Assembly (NCBI GenBank): GCA_964036295.1
Contig: OZ038468.1
Location: forward strand, 9,682,183-9,746,182
DNA from: Plumapathes pennacea
Taxonomy: Eukaryota; Cnidaria; Anthozoa; Antipatharia; Myriopathidae
DNA length: 64,000 bases
Reading direction: 5' to 3'
A program made the position numbers and the translations under genes. The stretch's first letter is position 1, and each line of letters opens with the position of its first letter. Positions 34,582 to 44,425 of this stretch are shown in pieces. A model generated the notes under the pieces. It worked only from the letters and a program-made list of their open reading frames with translations. It was not told the DNA's origin and did not search any database.

Positions 34582-35389
34582 TTAAGTTTGTGGAATTTCG
34601 ACATGATATGAAAATGGATGACGAAGAGAAAAACAAATTCTTGAGTGTCTCTCATTTTTAAAAATTTCAGAAATAATTTTCTTTTCATTATTTTCAATTC
34701 CAGAACCAAACTTTTTGAAAAGTAAATCGGTTCCATCAGATTCTGGATTATAAAACGCAATCACACATCCAAGATTCTCTCTGAATGGTTTTGCGATGCT
34801 ATTCAATTGTGTCAAAACCCAAACAGAAATTCCAATGTCTTCCACTAAACGCGAGATCGATGAGTTTACTGCTTCGCTTCTTCACATCTGCACTCACTGC
34901 ACAATCATCAAGAATTACTAGAACTTTGGTTTGTCTTTGTAGATCATCCATTTTGTTATCGTGAAATAAATCAGCACAAATTTCCAAACACTCTTCCACA
35001 TCTTCAGATTCATTCGCATTTGGCATCATGACCCAAACAGAAATTCCAATGTCTTCCACTAAACGCGAGATCGATGAGTTTACTGCTTCGCTTCTTCACA
35101 TCTGCACTCACTGCACAATCATCAAGAATTACTAGAACTTTGGTTTGTCTTTGTAGATCATCCATTTTGTTATCGTGAAATAAATCAGCACAAACTTCCA
35201 AACACTCTTGCACATCTTCAGATTCATTCGCATTTGGCATGACGAAGAATTTATTAAGATTAACAAATCCTTCATAAGTTTTGTTTGTTGCAAAAGTTGG
35301 GCAAATCAAGACGATAAAGTCAAAGACATGTCTAAAAGGTCCTCTCAAAAGATCAATCAAGTACTTTGCTTTTCCACAATTAGTCGGCC
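34582..35389 (-). pseudogene. A32-like packaging ATPase, main part (interrupted)
   Basis: The minus-strand frame from 35,389 starts with the second half of a P-loop (PTNCGKAKYL) and continues FIVLICPT and VLVILDDCAVSADV (Walker B, hydrophobic strand then DD). After a 214-bp tandem duplication it goes on with GISVWVLTQ-like sequence and ends RHPFSYHVEIPQT at 34,582. The motif order fits the FtsK/HerA-type ATPases that package DNA in NCLDVs, adintoviruses and Polintons. The P-loop's first half and the start codon lie across a retrotransposon at 42,081-42,126. It is dead: it is split by the insertion and the duplication length is not a multiple of three. Confidence 0.7.
34817..35240. repeat. 214-bp tandem duplication inside the ATPase gene
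   Basis: ACCCAAACAGAAATTCCAATG starts copies at 34,817 and 35,031, exactly 214 bp apart. The copies differ at only about two positions, so the duplication is young. It repeats the Walker B segment and changes the frame. Confidence 0.92.
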
Positions 35390-35775
35390 TGTTGGAGACA
35401 GTTTTCTAACTCGTCTTTGTTACACAATTATCGTCCTTTAATCTTCTCAGATACACAATTACAACTCCGACAAACTAGCGTAGGCTGAACGGTAAAACTG
35501 AAACAAATAACGAATAATCCTAATAAGCACACTGCGTGGAACTAAAACAAATTAAACAAGGATGAACCGAAATAGAAAAGGTACTTACAATCTGTGCCTA
35601 AATCAGCTCAAAGGGAATAAAGGAACGAAATATAAACAGTACTAGCACATGTATGTCAACTCGATCAATCCTTTCCTTTGTACTCATGCACGTAGCAGAC
35701 CGTAACGCACGCAGGCTCACCAATACAAACAAACGCAAACCAATCAAAGGAGAACAACTTAAAAGGTCCCGAACA
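35390..35775 (-). repeat. BEL-1 3' LTR
   Basis: 386 bp, bounded by TG and CA, next to the CGGCC target duplication on its left. It differs from the other LTR at GCGTGGAAC/GCGCGGAAC, AAGGATG/AAAGATG, ACGCAGGC/ACGTGGGC and a missing CA near the start. Confidence 0.95.
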
Positions 35776-35829
35776 TCCCGCCAGCCTTGGGACGACCCGA
35801 TAAAAGGAGTCCCAAACTCCTCAAGCGAT

Positions 35830-36729
35830 CTACTTAGAGTCAGTACCATGGAACAAATCGTCCTCCAAGAGGCAAAGCTTCTGGATCGGCCGAACGTAGG
35901 TGGAATCCTTTGTCTTTACCTTCGCTGTGCGAACAATACCATCTTGTCCGGGAAAGATTTCCAGAACCCGCCCAAGTTTCCAGACCCCTCGTGGGACGCT
36001 GTCATCGACAAGCAACACCAAGGCATTTGGCTTCAAGTTTTGTTTGGCTTGAAGCCACTTACTCCTCGCTTGCAATGTAGGCAGGTACTCTTTGAGCCAC
36101 CTTCTCCAGAATAGGTCTGCAAGATATTGCACTTGCTTCCATTTCTTCCTGAGGTACAAATCAGCCTTGTTGAAAACGCCAGGTGGTAGGGAAATTACTC
36201 TCCTTTGCACCAGGAAGTGTGCTGGTGTGAGCGGCTCCAGGTCCTTAGGGTCATCAGAATTGGCAGTGAGGGCACGTCCATTGAGTATCTTCTCGACCTC
36301 TGTAAGTAGGGTTTGCAAGATCGTGTGGGTGACCATGTGAGCTCCTAAGATTATCTTCAGCGCCGTCTTCGCACTGTGCACCAATCTTTCCCATACACCT
36401 GACATACTGGATGCTGTTGGTGGTTGGAATACCCACTTGCATCCTCGTTGCGTAAGCTCTCTTTGTAGTTGCTCTTGATTCCACTGTTCGATGGCTTCCC
36501 GTGTTTCTCGTTCCCCGCCCACGAAATTGGATCCATTGTCGCACCTCAACTCTATGACTTCACCTCGTCGATTCATGAACCTGCGGAGGCACAGGAGGAA
36601 GTCGTCTGTGCTCAGAGAATCTACCAGTTCCAGGTGAACTCCACGGGTGTTCAGGCAAGTGAATAAACAGCACCAACGCTTTGCCGTGCCCCTACCATGC
36701 TTTACGTATAATGGGCCAAAGAGATCCAT
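35830..36729 (-). CDS. BEL-1 integrase core and C-terminal domain
   Basis: 299 residues continuing the pol protein after a frame shift near 36,730. The DDE core shows Asp in MDLFGP, Asp in LRCDNGSNFVG and Glu in SGVWERLVHS. The C-terminal domain has VPRGVWKLGRV and the typical ending KLCLLED. Integrase joins the cDNA to host DNA. The upstream zinc-binding part is in the neighbouring frame. Confidence 0.9.
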   Translation of the reverse strand: MDLFGPLYVKHGRGTAKRWCCLFTCLNTRGVHLELVDSLSTDDFLLCLRRFMNRRGEVIELRCDNGSNFVGGERETREAIEQWNQEQLQRELTQRGCKWVFQPPTASSMSGVWERLVHSAKTALKIILGAHMVTHTILQTLLTEVEKILNGRALTANSDDPKDLEPLTPAHFLVQRRVISLPPGVFNKADLYLRKKWKQVQYLADLFWRRWLKEYLPTLQARSKWLQAKQNLKPNALVLLVDDSVPRGVWKLGRVLEIFPGQDGIVRTAKVKTKDSTYVRPIQKLCLLEDDLFHGTDSK

Positions 36730-38540
36730 GCCCGTACGAGAGAACGGGGCTCGTAGGCTCTCACGCGATCCACGGGTAATGGTGCCATTTGTTGTGTCAT
36801 TGGCCTGGAATTCATCTTCTTACATGTAAGGCATCGGCCAAGGACTGAGCGAACCAGAACTCTGGGTCGAGGGATCCAAAACTGCTCCCGTAGTTTCGCT
36901 AACACATGTTCACGACCCAAGTGACCCATGGAGGCGTGGATGTGGTACACTAATAGTGAGGTAGCGTGGTGATCTCTTGGTAGAATTATCGGGTACTTCG
37001 CAGAGTAGGGGATTGGCGCATTCTTTATCCGCCCATTGACTCGCAGGAGCCCTTCATCGTCAATTACAGGATTCAGGTTGAGAATCTTCCTTGTCAGCCT
37101 GATCGGACATCCTGCCTTCAGGTCGCTTATCTCACTCTCGTAGGCAGACTTCTGCATTACCCGGGAGATTGCTAGAGTGGCGGCGTGGCAGTCGTCTGGG
37201 CTCAAGCCCCCTGTTTGCACATTCTTGTTGTCTTGTATGTACTGAGTAAAACGGATCAACCAGGCGATCCTTCTGTTCAAGCGAAGCCAGTCCGAGCAGT
37301 CATTGAGCATCTGTTTGACTTTGTCGACGCTCGGGTTTTTATAAGTGTTCCTGGAGTCCTCATGGGGTTCACCTTTCTTGGCTGCGGTGGCCAGGTTGAC
37401 ACAGTGGACGCTGCTCTCTTTTCTCACCTCCAGCATCTCATCTGGAACATGACCAAGGGATGCATTTGGCCAGGATGATTCTGCTTGCCACAGAAATTCC
37501 GGGCCACGTAACCAGCTATGGTTGAGGTTCAAGTCGCACGGGTTCAAGCCTCTAGAAGCATCATCAGCAGGATTCAGAGCACTTGGTACATGGTTCCACT
37601 CTTCAACAAGTGAGTTCTCCTTAATCTCCTCAACCCTGTTGGCCACGTAGGTTTGGAAGCGACGCCTCTTATTCTTTATGTAATGTAGTACAATTTCGCT
37701 GTCGGTCCAGTACAGGGTCCGGCTGATCCTTAGATCCAGCTCCTCTCTAAGCATTTTGTTCATGCGTGTAGCCAGGACAGCGGCTTGCAATTCTAGTCTT
37801 GGAATACTTGTGAACTTGACCGGGGCATTTCGCGATTTTCCCATGGCGAAAGCGCAGCCTATAGTGCCATCCGGGTATTCAATTCTCAAGTATGAGGACA
37901 TGCCGTAGCCTACTTCCGAGGCATCTGCAAAGTGGTGTAGTTGCAGTTGGCATTGTGGCACAACGGTTTCGGGCAGGAAGTAACTGCGGGGATACGTATC
38001 TTCGACAGGGAGTCCAACTGTCCTTTCCACTGCTTCCATTTTCCCAATAGTTTCTCCTCTAGCGGTTGGTCCCAATCGACCTTGGCCTTCCACAGCTCTT
38101 GTATCAGGTTCCTTGCGGACAGTGTAACTGGAGCGGCGAATCCAAGAGGGTCGTAAAGGGAGCATACTGTAGACAAGATTCCCCGCTTCGTTTCAGGACG
38201 ATTCAGCTCTCGGATTTGGTTTCCACGAACCAACGCACCCCCAGGGCCCTTTCCACTGGCAGTTCTTCGAGGTCTAGGTTCAGCTCGGGGGCAGCCCTTC
38301 TTTCCGTCGGGATTCCGCTCAGTACCTCTTTACTATTTGACATGAATTTCGTAAGGTGGGAGCCGCCACGGGTGAGAAGATCCATCATACCGGAGGCGAA
38401 GCGAATGGCTGAGGGGAATCTTCTGCTGATGGTAGGCCATCATCCACATAAAAGTTTCGCTTGATGGCGGAGACGACCTCCTTGTCGAAGTCTTCCACAT
38501 TGTCGGTGGCGGTTTGTCTCAGTACAGAGTTCGTGACTCA
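36702..38540 (-). pseudogene. BEL-1 pol middle: RT palm, RNase H, integrase zinc domain, frame-shifted
   Basis: After the TGA at 38,538, the frame carries the RT catalytic motif FYVDDG near 38,450. Frame shifts near 38,420, 38,220 and 37,930 then separate the RT thumb (ETKRGILSTVCSLYDPLGF) from the RNase H-like region (LHHFADASEVGYG, LYWTDSEIVLHYI). The long open frame 38,165-36,702 ends with the integrase HHCC zinc region (HIHASMGHLGREHVL, CLTCKK). Parts that are open are well conserved. Confidence 0.85.
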
Positions 38541-38945
38541 AGGAGACGAGGCAGCTCCAAAAATGTGCGCTTGCATTACATAGACATCGGGAGGGTCGTC
38601 ATAGTTGTTTGTCCACCATAAAAATCGCAGGGCATCTTGATCGCATCCCCTGACCCGCACCTGGTGAAACATCGCCTCCACATCAGCGGCCACAGCCACG
38701 TTGCCTTGTCGAAAACGTACCAGGACTCCCACCAAGTTATTTGTCATATCGGGGCCCTGTAGAAGACTCTTGTTAAGGGACTCGCCCTCGAACTCGGCCG
38801 CTGCATCGAAGACAATGCGAACCTTCCCAGGCTTGTTCGGGCTGGTCACTGGATGATGCGGTAAGTACCAACATATTGAGCTCTCCTTTTTTGCTTCTTC
38901 GTGAGAAAGCCGCCGTGCATAACCTTTTGTTATATAGCTGTTCAT
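38538..38945 (-). CDS. BEL-1 reverse transcriptase N-terminal part
   Basis: In frame with the gag-protease ORF but separated from it by TAG at 38,949-38,951. It has [21 protein letters not shown] (fingers) and [16 protein letters not shown] (catalytic Asp of the first RT motif). It ends at a TGA after IFGAASSP, where the related element family reads on. The two stops could be mutations; a suppressible TAG between gag-PR and RT is possible but unproven. Confidence 0.85.
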   Translation of the reverse strand: MNSYITKGYARRLSHEEAKKESSICWYLPHHPVTSPNKPGKVRIVFDAAAEFEGESLNKSLLQGPDMTNNLVGVLVRFRQGNVAVAADVEAMFHQVRVRGCDQDALRFLWWTNNYDDPPDVYVMQAHIFGAASSP

Positions 38946-38948
38946 GAC

Positions 38949-41615
38949 CTAACGGTACTTTGCGGCTAAGACTTTGTTACCCGGCCTTGATAAACGCCGT
39001 CTCAGTGATTGCAGTCGCCTTTCCGCCATGGTACGGTTGTTTGGCAGTGATGGCTGGTCTTCTCTCCACAGCAGGCCAACCTCATAATGCCCGTCGATTA
39101 GTCGAGTGGTATCTTTAATTATCTTCAACGCTCGCTGGTCTTCCACCGATAGAGGTTTCTCGTTGGCCTTTGTAGCACCGTAGTCTTCGACTGCCCAGAA
39201 CTTCTCGACCTGATCATTTAACTGGCGGTCCACAGAAATGAAATTCATAGAGGCCTTGCGATGGCTCTTTACACCGAGGGGGCCACTGAGGCTCCACCCG
39301 AGAGGGTACCGATACCCAAATAGGTCAGACATTCCTTCTTGTGGCACTCTAACCTCACGCTGGACATGGGCACCGGGGAGGTTACTTCCTACCAGAATTG
39401 AAACACGCTGCAAAGTGACTTCTGGGAATTGTAGATCCTGCAAGTGTGGATGTTGTGTCAAATCTACAGAACCAGGGAGGACACGCTCGGTTTGATTTAA
39501 GTCAGGGAGAACGTAGGCTTCTTTAACTTCTATGTCCTCGCCATAACCGTCTGCAGCAGTGAGGGTGAATCGCACGCGTTGAGACTTCGTAGGTAGGTCG
39601 CGCTCCGTGATTGTGCTAATCTGAATGTCCTCCTCCTTCCCTTTAATGCCAATTTCATCAGCCAGGCTCTGGTCAATGAGGGTATCCGTGCATCCGTTAT
39701 CCAGGAAGGCGTATGTCGAAATGGCATTGCCGTTTTCCGCTGTGATCATTACCGGGATCACATTCAACAGCACCGGCGTCATCGTAGTGCTCAGTCCAAA
39801 GGAAGACACCACAGCTTGCTTCTTGTCGACTGGCTGAGCCCCAGCATCGGCCGTCCCTTCGCTCGTCATGTGAGCATTTGAATTTGATGTTGTCACACTG
39901 CGCCCGGGCACTCCCTCCGTAGCTGGATGGTCAGGATTCTTTGGGCTAAATCGGCGCCCCCTCTGCTGGTAGTCGCGGTGCAGCAGCTCCATATGCGTGC
40001 CAGAACAGCGTGTGCACACAGCGGGCTCGGGGCAGGTGGACGAGCCATGACCCGGGCGATATGCTCCGCAGTTGAAACAGAAACCGTAAGATGCGGCGTA
40101 TTGTCTCCTCACTGCAACTTGGCCACAATCCTTAATAACGGGGCATTGTTGAAACTTGTGGGGGGCGCCCTTGCAGATTTCGCAGGCATTTGTCCTTGTG
40201 TTATCGTAGTCTGGTTGGGCGTCGACAGATGCGGCAGCAAGGTTGGCTTGTTTGTACGTGGGACCCTGGACTTTAGTGGACTTGGCAGCATTCTTGGTGT
40301 CCCTTGCGTCTCGGGCTGGACTTCCAAACACCAGATCATTTCTTATCGCCGCTTGTTTCTTGACGAATCTGGCAACGTCTTTAAGCCGAGCAGTGGCGCC
40401 ATCGCTGACTATTCTGTAATTCTCGTTCTGCCACTTATCGATAAGGTCGTTTGGGAGACGATGGACGATCCGTTTTAGGTTTGTCGCTACGCTGATCTCT
40501 TGTTCGTCTTCACCCTTTAACACTTTAGTCGCGGTGTTGAGTTTCTCCACAAAGTTCAAGAGGCCTGTGTTATCAGCAGGAGCTAACTTGGGGCCGGATA
40601 CAAGGTCATCTATACAGGCCTGTGCAATCTGGGCTGGGCGTCCAAAACGCTCCTGTAGAGTCTGAATCAGCACCTTGTAGGAACAGCCTCTTTTTCTTTC
40701 AACGGCGTCTAGTGCTTCGCCCCGTAAGAACTTTGGCAGATATTCCACTCGTCGTGAGTCCGAGAGTAGTTCTGTTTCTAGGTGTGCACGAATCCTTTTG
40801 CGAAAGAAGGGGAACTCTGCTGGATTGCCCGAAAACTTAATGGGCGTCATGCCGTTAAGCAGTTGGACCTTCAAGGCAGCAACTTCTTCCAGATTCCTCA
40901 GTTTCCTTCTAGTTTCTTCTTCCGCCCTTCTTCTATGCTCTTCAGCTTCTTCTGCAGCCCTAGCTCTCGCCAGTTCAAGTTTCTTCTTAGCCAGCAGTGC
41001 AGCCTTCAGTCTTTCTTTCTGAGGTGAAGTAGAGGAGGCCTTAGAACATGAGGAATTATAGGAACGGGATGACCTCAGACTGAAGACAGATACGTTGTCA
41101 TCATCCTGCTGAGCAGAGCACTTGCGAATCTGACACTCCTGTCTGATGTTGCTGACCTTCTCCTTTATGGATAGGAATTTCTGCTCGACCTCCTGTTGCC
41201 GTTTCTGCTCCTTTATACCCGGCAGGTATTGGCAATGGATATGTTCCAACGACTTCCACAGTGATTCCAAAAGTTTAAGTAGCTTGTTGACATCTGTGTT
41301 GTCACTTACAGCTTCGACATTAGTTCGGATGTATTCAACTTCGGCTTCAATATCATAGCAAGCCTTGGACCAAGTAGCAGCGAGGCTCTTCTGCTCCCTT
41401 ACAGACTGTTGTCTCGCAAACTCACTAAAGTCAATTTGAGTATTTGGGGCACGCTGTCGCTCGCTTCGACGAGGTGGATCCTTATCTGTATTGTGTGCAG
41501 TATCTGTGTTAAACGCTGGGTCATCTATTGCTTTGGCATCGGTACCGCTTGATTGGGTTTCGTACGCTTCTTGTTGAGGGAAATCCTCCAAGTCCATTTC
41601 CCGTGTCCATTCCAT
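38949..41615 (-). CDS. BEL-1 gag-protease polyprotein
   Basis: 888 residues, intact, from MEWTREMDLEDF. The order is a charged coiled-coil N-terminus (Lys/Glu/Arg-rich around residues 190-260), the DUF1759 gag region (IKFSGNPAEFPFFRKRIR), zinc-knuckle-like Cys/His clusters (CEICKGAPHKFQQC, CFNCGAYRPGHGSSTC) and a DUF1758 aspartic protease region (YAFLDNGCTDTLID). Gag packages the RNA and the protease matures the polyprotein. Confidence 0.9.
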   Translation of the reverse strand: MEWTREMDLEDFPQQEAYETQSSGTDAKAIDDPAFNTDTAHNTDKDPPRRSERQRAPNTQIDFSEFARQQSVREQKSLAATWSKACYDIEAEVEYIRTNVEAVSDNTDVNKLLKLLESLWKSLEHIHCQYLPGIKEQKRQQEVEQKFLSIKEKVSNIRQECQIRKCSAQQDDDNVSVFSLRSSRSYNSSCSKASSTSPQKERLKAALLAKKKLELARARAAEEAEEHRRRAEEETRRKLRNLEEVAALKVQLLNGMTPIKFSGNPAEFPFFRKRIRAHLETELLSDSRRVEYLPKFLRGEALDAVERKRGCSYKVLIQTLQERFGRPAQIAQACIDDLVSGPKLAPADNTGLLNFVEKLNTATKVLKGEDEQEISVATNLKRIVHRLPNDLIDKWQNENYRIVSDGATARLKDVARFVKKQAAIRNDLVFGSPARDARDTKNAAKSTKVQGPTYKQANLAAASVDAQPDYDNTRTNACEICKGAPHKFQQCPVIKDCGQVAVRRQYAASYGFCFNCGAYRPGHGSSTCPEPAVCTRCSGTHMELLHRDYQQRGRRFSPKNPDHPATEGVPGRSVTTSNSNAHMTSEGTADAGAQPVDKKQAVVSSFGLSTTMTPVLLNVIPVMITAENGNAISTYAFLDNGCTDTLIDQSLADEIGIKGKEEDIQISTITERDLPTKSQRVRFTLTAADGYGEDIEVKEAYVLPDLNQTERVLPGSVDLTQHPHLQDLQFPEVTLQRVSILVGSNLPGAHVQREVRVPQEGMSDLFGYRYPLGWSLSGPLGVKSHRKASMNFISVDRQLNDQVEKFWAVEDYGATKANEKPLSVEDQRALKIIKDTTRLIDGHYEVGLLWREDQPSLPNNRTMAERRLQSLRRRLSRPGNKVLAAKYR

Positions 41616-41687
41616 TCCATACAGTTCGATCGTTCGTCGTTTGACCGTTCGTCGTTTTCCCTGGGCCTTTCAAGAGATTTTTTACTA

Positions 41688-42075
41688 TGTTGGAGACACA
41701 GTTTTCTAACTCGTCTTTGTTACACAATTATCGTCCTTTAATCTTCTCAGATACACAATTACAACTCCGACAAACTAGCGTAGGCTGAACGGTAAAACTG
41801 AAACAAATAACGAATAATCCTAATAAGCACACTGCGCGGAACTAAAACAAATTAAACAAAGATGAACCGAAATAGAAAAGGTACTTACAATCTGTGCCTA
41901 AATCAGCTCAAAGGGAATAAAGGAACGAAATATAAACAGTACTAGCACATGTATGTCAACTCGATCAATCCTTTCCTTTGTACTCATGCACGTAGCAGAC
42001 CGTAACGCACGTGGGCTCACCAATACAAACAAACGCAAACCAATCAAAGGAGAACAACTTAAAAGGTCCCGAACA
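41688..42075 (-). repeat. BEL-1 5' LTR
   Basis: 388 bp, TG...CA, followed by the target duplication CGGCC at 42,076-42,080. The internal region begins directly left of 41,688. Confidence 0.95.
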
Positions 42076-42080
42076 CGGCC

Positions 42081-42290
42081 CAGTGATCAAGCAATGAAAT
42101 GGTACTTTGGATTTCATAGTTTCCATTTTGGATATGAAATCATATTTTTAATTTTCAGAGTAATTGGATAAATTGTCGGAAAGATATGATTTTTTTAATT
42201 CTCCTTTTGCTCAACATTTCTCTTAATTCTGGGTCGTTTTTTCTTTGTGCTTTCGATAGCTTTTACTGAGATGCTTCAACTTGCATAAAA
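42081..42290 (-). pseudogene. Virus-like cluster: ATPase start plus end of a preceding gene
   Basis: On the minus strand an ATG at 42,124-42,126 opens a short frame ending VPFHCLITG at the retrotransposon border, the first half of the ATPase P-loop. Upstream (about 42,170-42,290) is a basic coding-like stretch (KLSKAQRKNDPELREMLSK) that looks like the end of another gene of the cluster. The cluster is lost before 42,390, where a Tigger element sits. Confidence 0.6.
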
Positions 42291-42979
42291 TCACTCTGGT
42301 TATCTGCATCAAACAGATGTTATGGCATGTTGACCATCATTCTTGTCCTTACAAAGTTTAGCATAATTTTTTTTGCAATTTAACGAATACAGTCAACTCT
42401 CTCTAAAGCGGACACCCTCGGGACCAAAGCTACTGTCCGCCTTAGAGAGAGTTCATGTAATCTGATACCCGAACCTCCAAACTGAAACCAGGGCTTTATT
42501 ACAGTGTACAATGATCACATGACAAACCGGTTGAGTCTCTTTTAGCCGTCCTAACGGAACCCAACACAGCTCATACGAACTTTGAACGTTTGTGAATTAG
42601 CCTTAAAACAAAACTAGTTTTTGTCGCTTATTATTTAACTTGGGTACGGGGTTCATAACCTCCCTTAATTACGAAAAAAACTTTGTAATGCTGCACTGTT
42701 GTTGCGTTGCAAGTCTGGCATCTTGCAGGCGCTGTGATATCTTCATTAAACTGGTCACCATATCATCCTTGAGCTTCGAAGAGGCAAACAGCTGCAAGTC
42801 GGCCACAATCTTCACTTCTGCAGTCAACTGGATGGTACTCTCGACTGGTTCGATGTCTACTTCTTCCTGGTCACTATCTTCTACTACGGCCTCTTTAGAA
42901 GCTGGCTCATCTGCTTCGGCGGCACAAAGAGCAAGTGCCTCGTTGCGAAGGACTTCCCGCCAACCATCTCTAGAAGTGT

Positions 42980-44313
42980 CTACTGGGGGTGCTGATATTG
43001 GAACTTCTGCAGAGATATACAGAGATCTGCAGAGATATACTGCTCTGCCGAAATCCCGTCGATAATACCGATACGTTGAACAAGGTTTGTGAATTCCTCA
43101 AACAATGCAGTGTCATTGCTAACCTCTGACTCACAAATGGATGGCGAAAATCCACACTTGTGAAAACACTTCCTGATCATTTCTTGAGGAAATTCTTCCC
43201 AGGCTTGCTTAACCCACCTTATTGCTCGCAGCACATCAACCGTATTCACGATTTTGGCAGCGGTGGACCAACTGTTAACACGTGAAACCAAACTTCAGAA
43301 GTAGTTTTCTGTAGCGGACCTAAAAGTTCTTGATTATTCCCGCATCGAGTGGCTGAAGGCACGATGTCGTGTTAGGTGGTAAGAACACTATCTTGATGTT
43401 GGAACACGAACCTTGTACATCGCTCGGATGACATCCGGCATTGTCGAGAAATAGAATGATATGCCTCCTTGGCTTCGCATTTTCCTGTTCAGTTTGTTCA
43501 ATAGCTCTTTCAATATTTCTGAATTCATCCAGGATTTGGGATTCGAGAAATATTTTACATGCGGAGGCCGTTTCCCTGGCAAATTCTTGAAGCATCTCGA
43601 TTAAGGCTCCTCCAAATAACAACGGGCTCCTCTGTGTCACCATTGGCATTTGTAAAAAGTGCCACGGTCATACGTAGCGTGGACTTCTTACCACCTTTGC
43701 ACCTCCGCCCTTCCTCGGCTAGGCTTCTCTCTGGTAGTGCCCGGAAGAAACACCCTGTTTCATCTTCGTTCCATATGTCTTCAGGATTGTAGCCTTTGCA
43801 AAGCTCCCTCAACCTCTCCATCCACGATTCAACTGCCTGCTTTTGAACCTAGCCAGATTCACCCTCTACAGCCCTCTGTTTAATGCCATATCGATTCTTC
43901 CAGCATTCTAGCCAGCCGCTCGACACCTTGAAGTCAGGATACTTCCCCAGTCTTTTGGCTATTGCTGATGCTTCCTCCTGTAGCATAGAACCATTTATCG
44001 GAACCATCGAGTCCCTTGCCAGACAGTACCACTTATATACTGCTTCGTTAATCTCTTCATACTTCCCTTCTCGTGCTCTCTTGTAGCCGGATTGGCCCAT
44101 GCTTTCATAATAAGCTTGGATACTGGTTTCATCTTTAAATATAGCAGAAATCTGGGTTTTGCCCACTCCGAAAATCTCAGCTATTTTTCGACAACCATGT
44201 TTAGGGTTTCCTTTAGCGAGGTCGAGAACAGCTATTTGTTCTTCTAGAGTGAGCGTTTTGTGTTTTACACGAGCACTTTTTGAGAGCGACATTTTGTACT
44301 GCAAACTTGCCAC
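42980..44313 (-). pseudogene. Tigger/pogo transposase (CENP-B HTH plus DDE), broken
   Basis: Starts MASLQYKMSLSKSARVKHKT at 44,313. The first about 70 residues form a pogo-type helix-turn-helix (GCRKIAEIFGVGKTQISAI). A CENP-B-type HTH follows (ASAIAKRLG, VSSGWLECWKNRYGIK). A TAG at 43,849 interrupts the same frame, which resumes with DIWNEDETGCFFRALP (first catalytic Asp). Frame shifts near 43,600 lead to HIILFLDNAGCHPS (second Asp) and FLPPNTTSCLQPLDAGIIKNF, then a stop at 43,320. A C-terminal fragment continues at 43,291-42,980. It binds the terminal repeats and cuts DNA in intact relatives; here it is inactive. Confidence 0.9.
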
Positions 44314-44425
44314 ACCTCACAGCATGGATCACTGTATGGCAGCTGGCCTGGAATTTCCGGCCAATTAAAGTTTATGAATGGGGGCATTGTAATCTGGAGT
44401 TTTCTTACAATTGGTTGGGGAAAAG

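Larger units (their letters stand above)
35390..42075 (-). mobile_element. BEL/Pao LTR retrotransposon, full length, minus orientation
   Basis: Two LTRs (35,390-35,775 and 41,688-42,075) start TGTTGGAGACA and end GAACA in plus-strand reading (TG...CA). The host sequence CGGCC is duplicated at 35,385-35,389 and 42,076-42,080. The inside encodes, on the minus strand, gag, protease, RT, RNase H and integrase in BEL/Pao order. The LTRs differ by about four substitutions and a 2-bp indel (about 1 percent), so insertion was fairly recent, yet the pol frame has several breaks. Confidence 0.95.

Noticed and set aside
31010-35389. Bacterial contamination as the source of the intronless cluster
   Set aside because: The cluster is AT-rich and gene gaps lack Shine-Dalgarno patterns. 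It carries a BEL/Pao insertion with target duplication, so it resides in the animal genome.
39927-40478. 183-codon plus-strand frame inside BEL-1
   Set aside because: It is the antisense shadow of the intact gag-protease ORF; composition follows from the coding strand.
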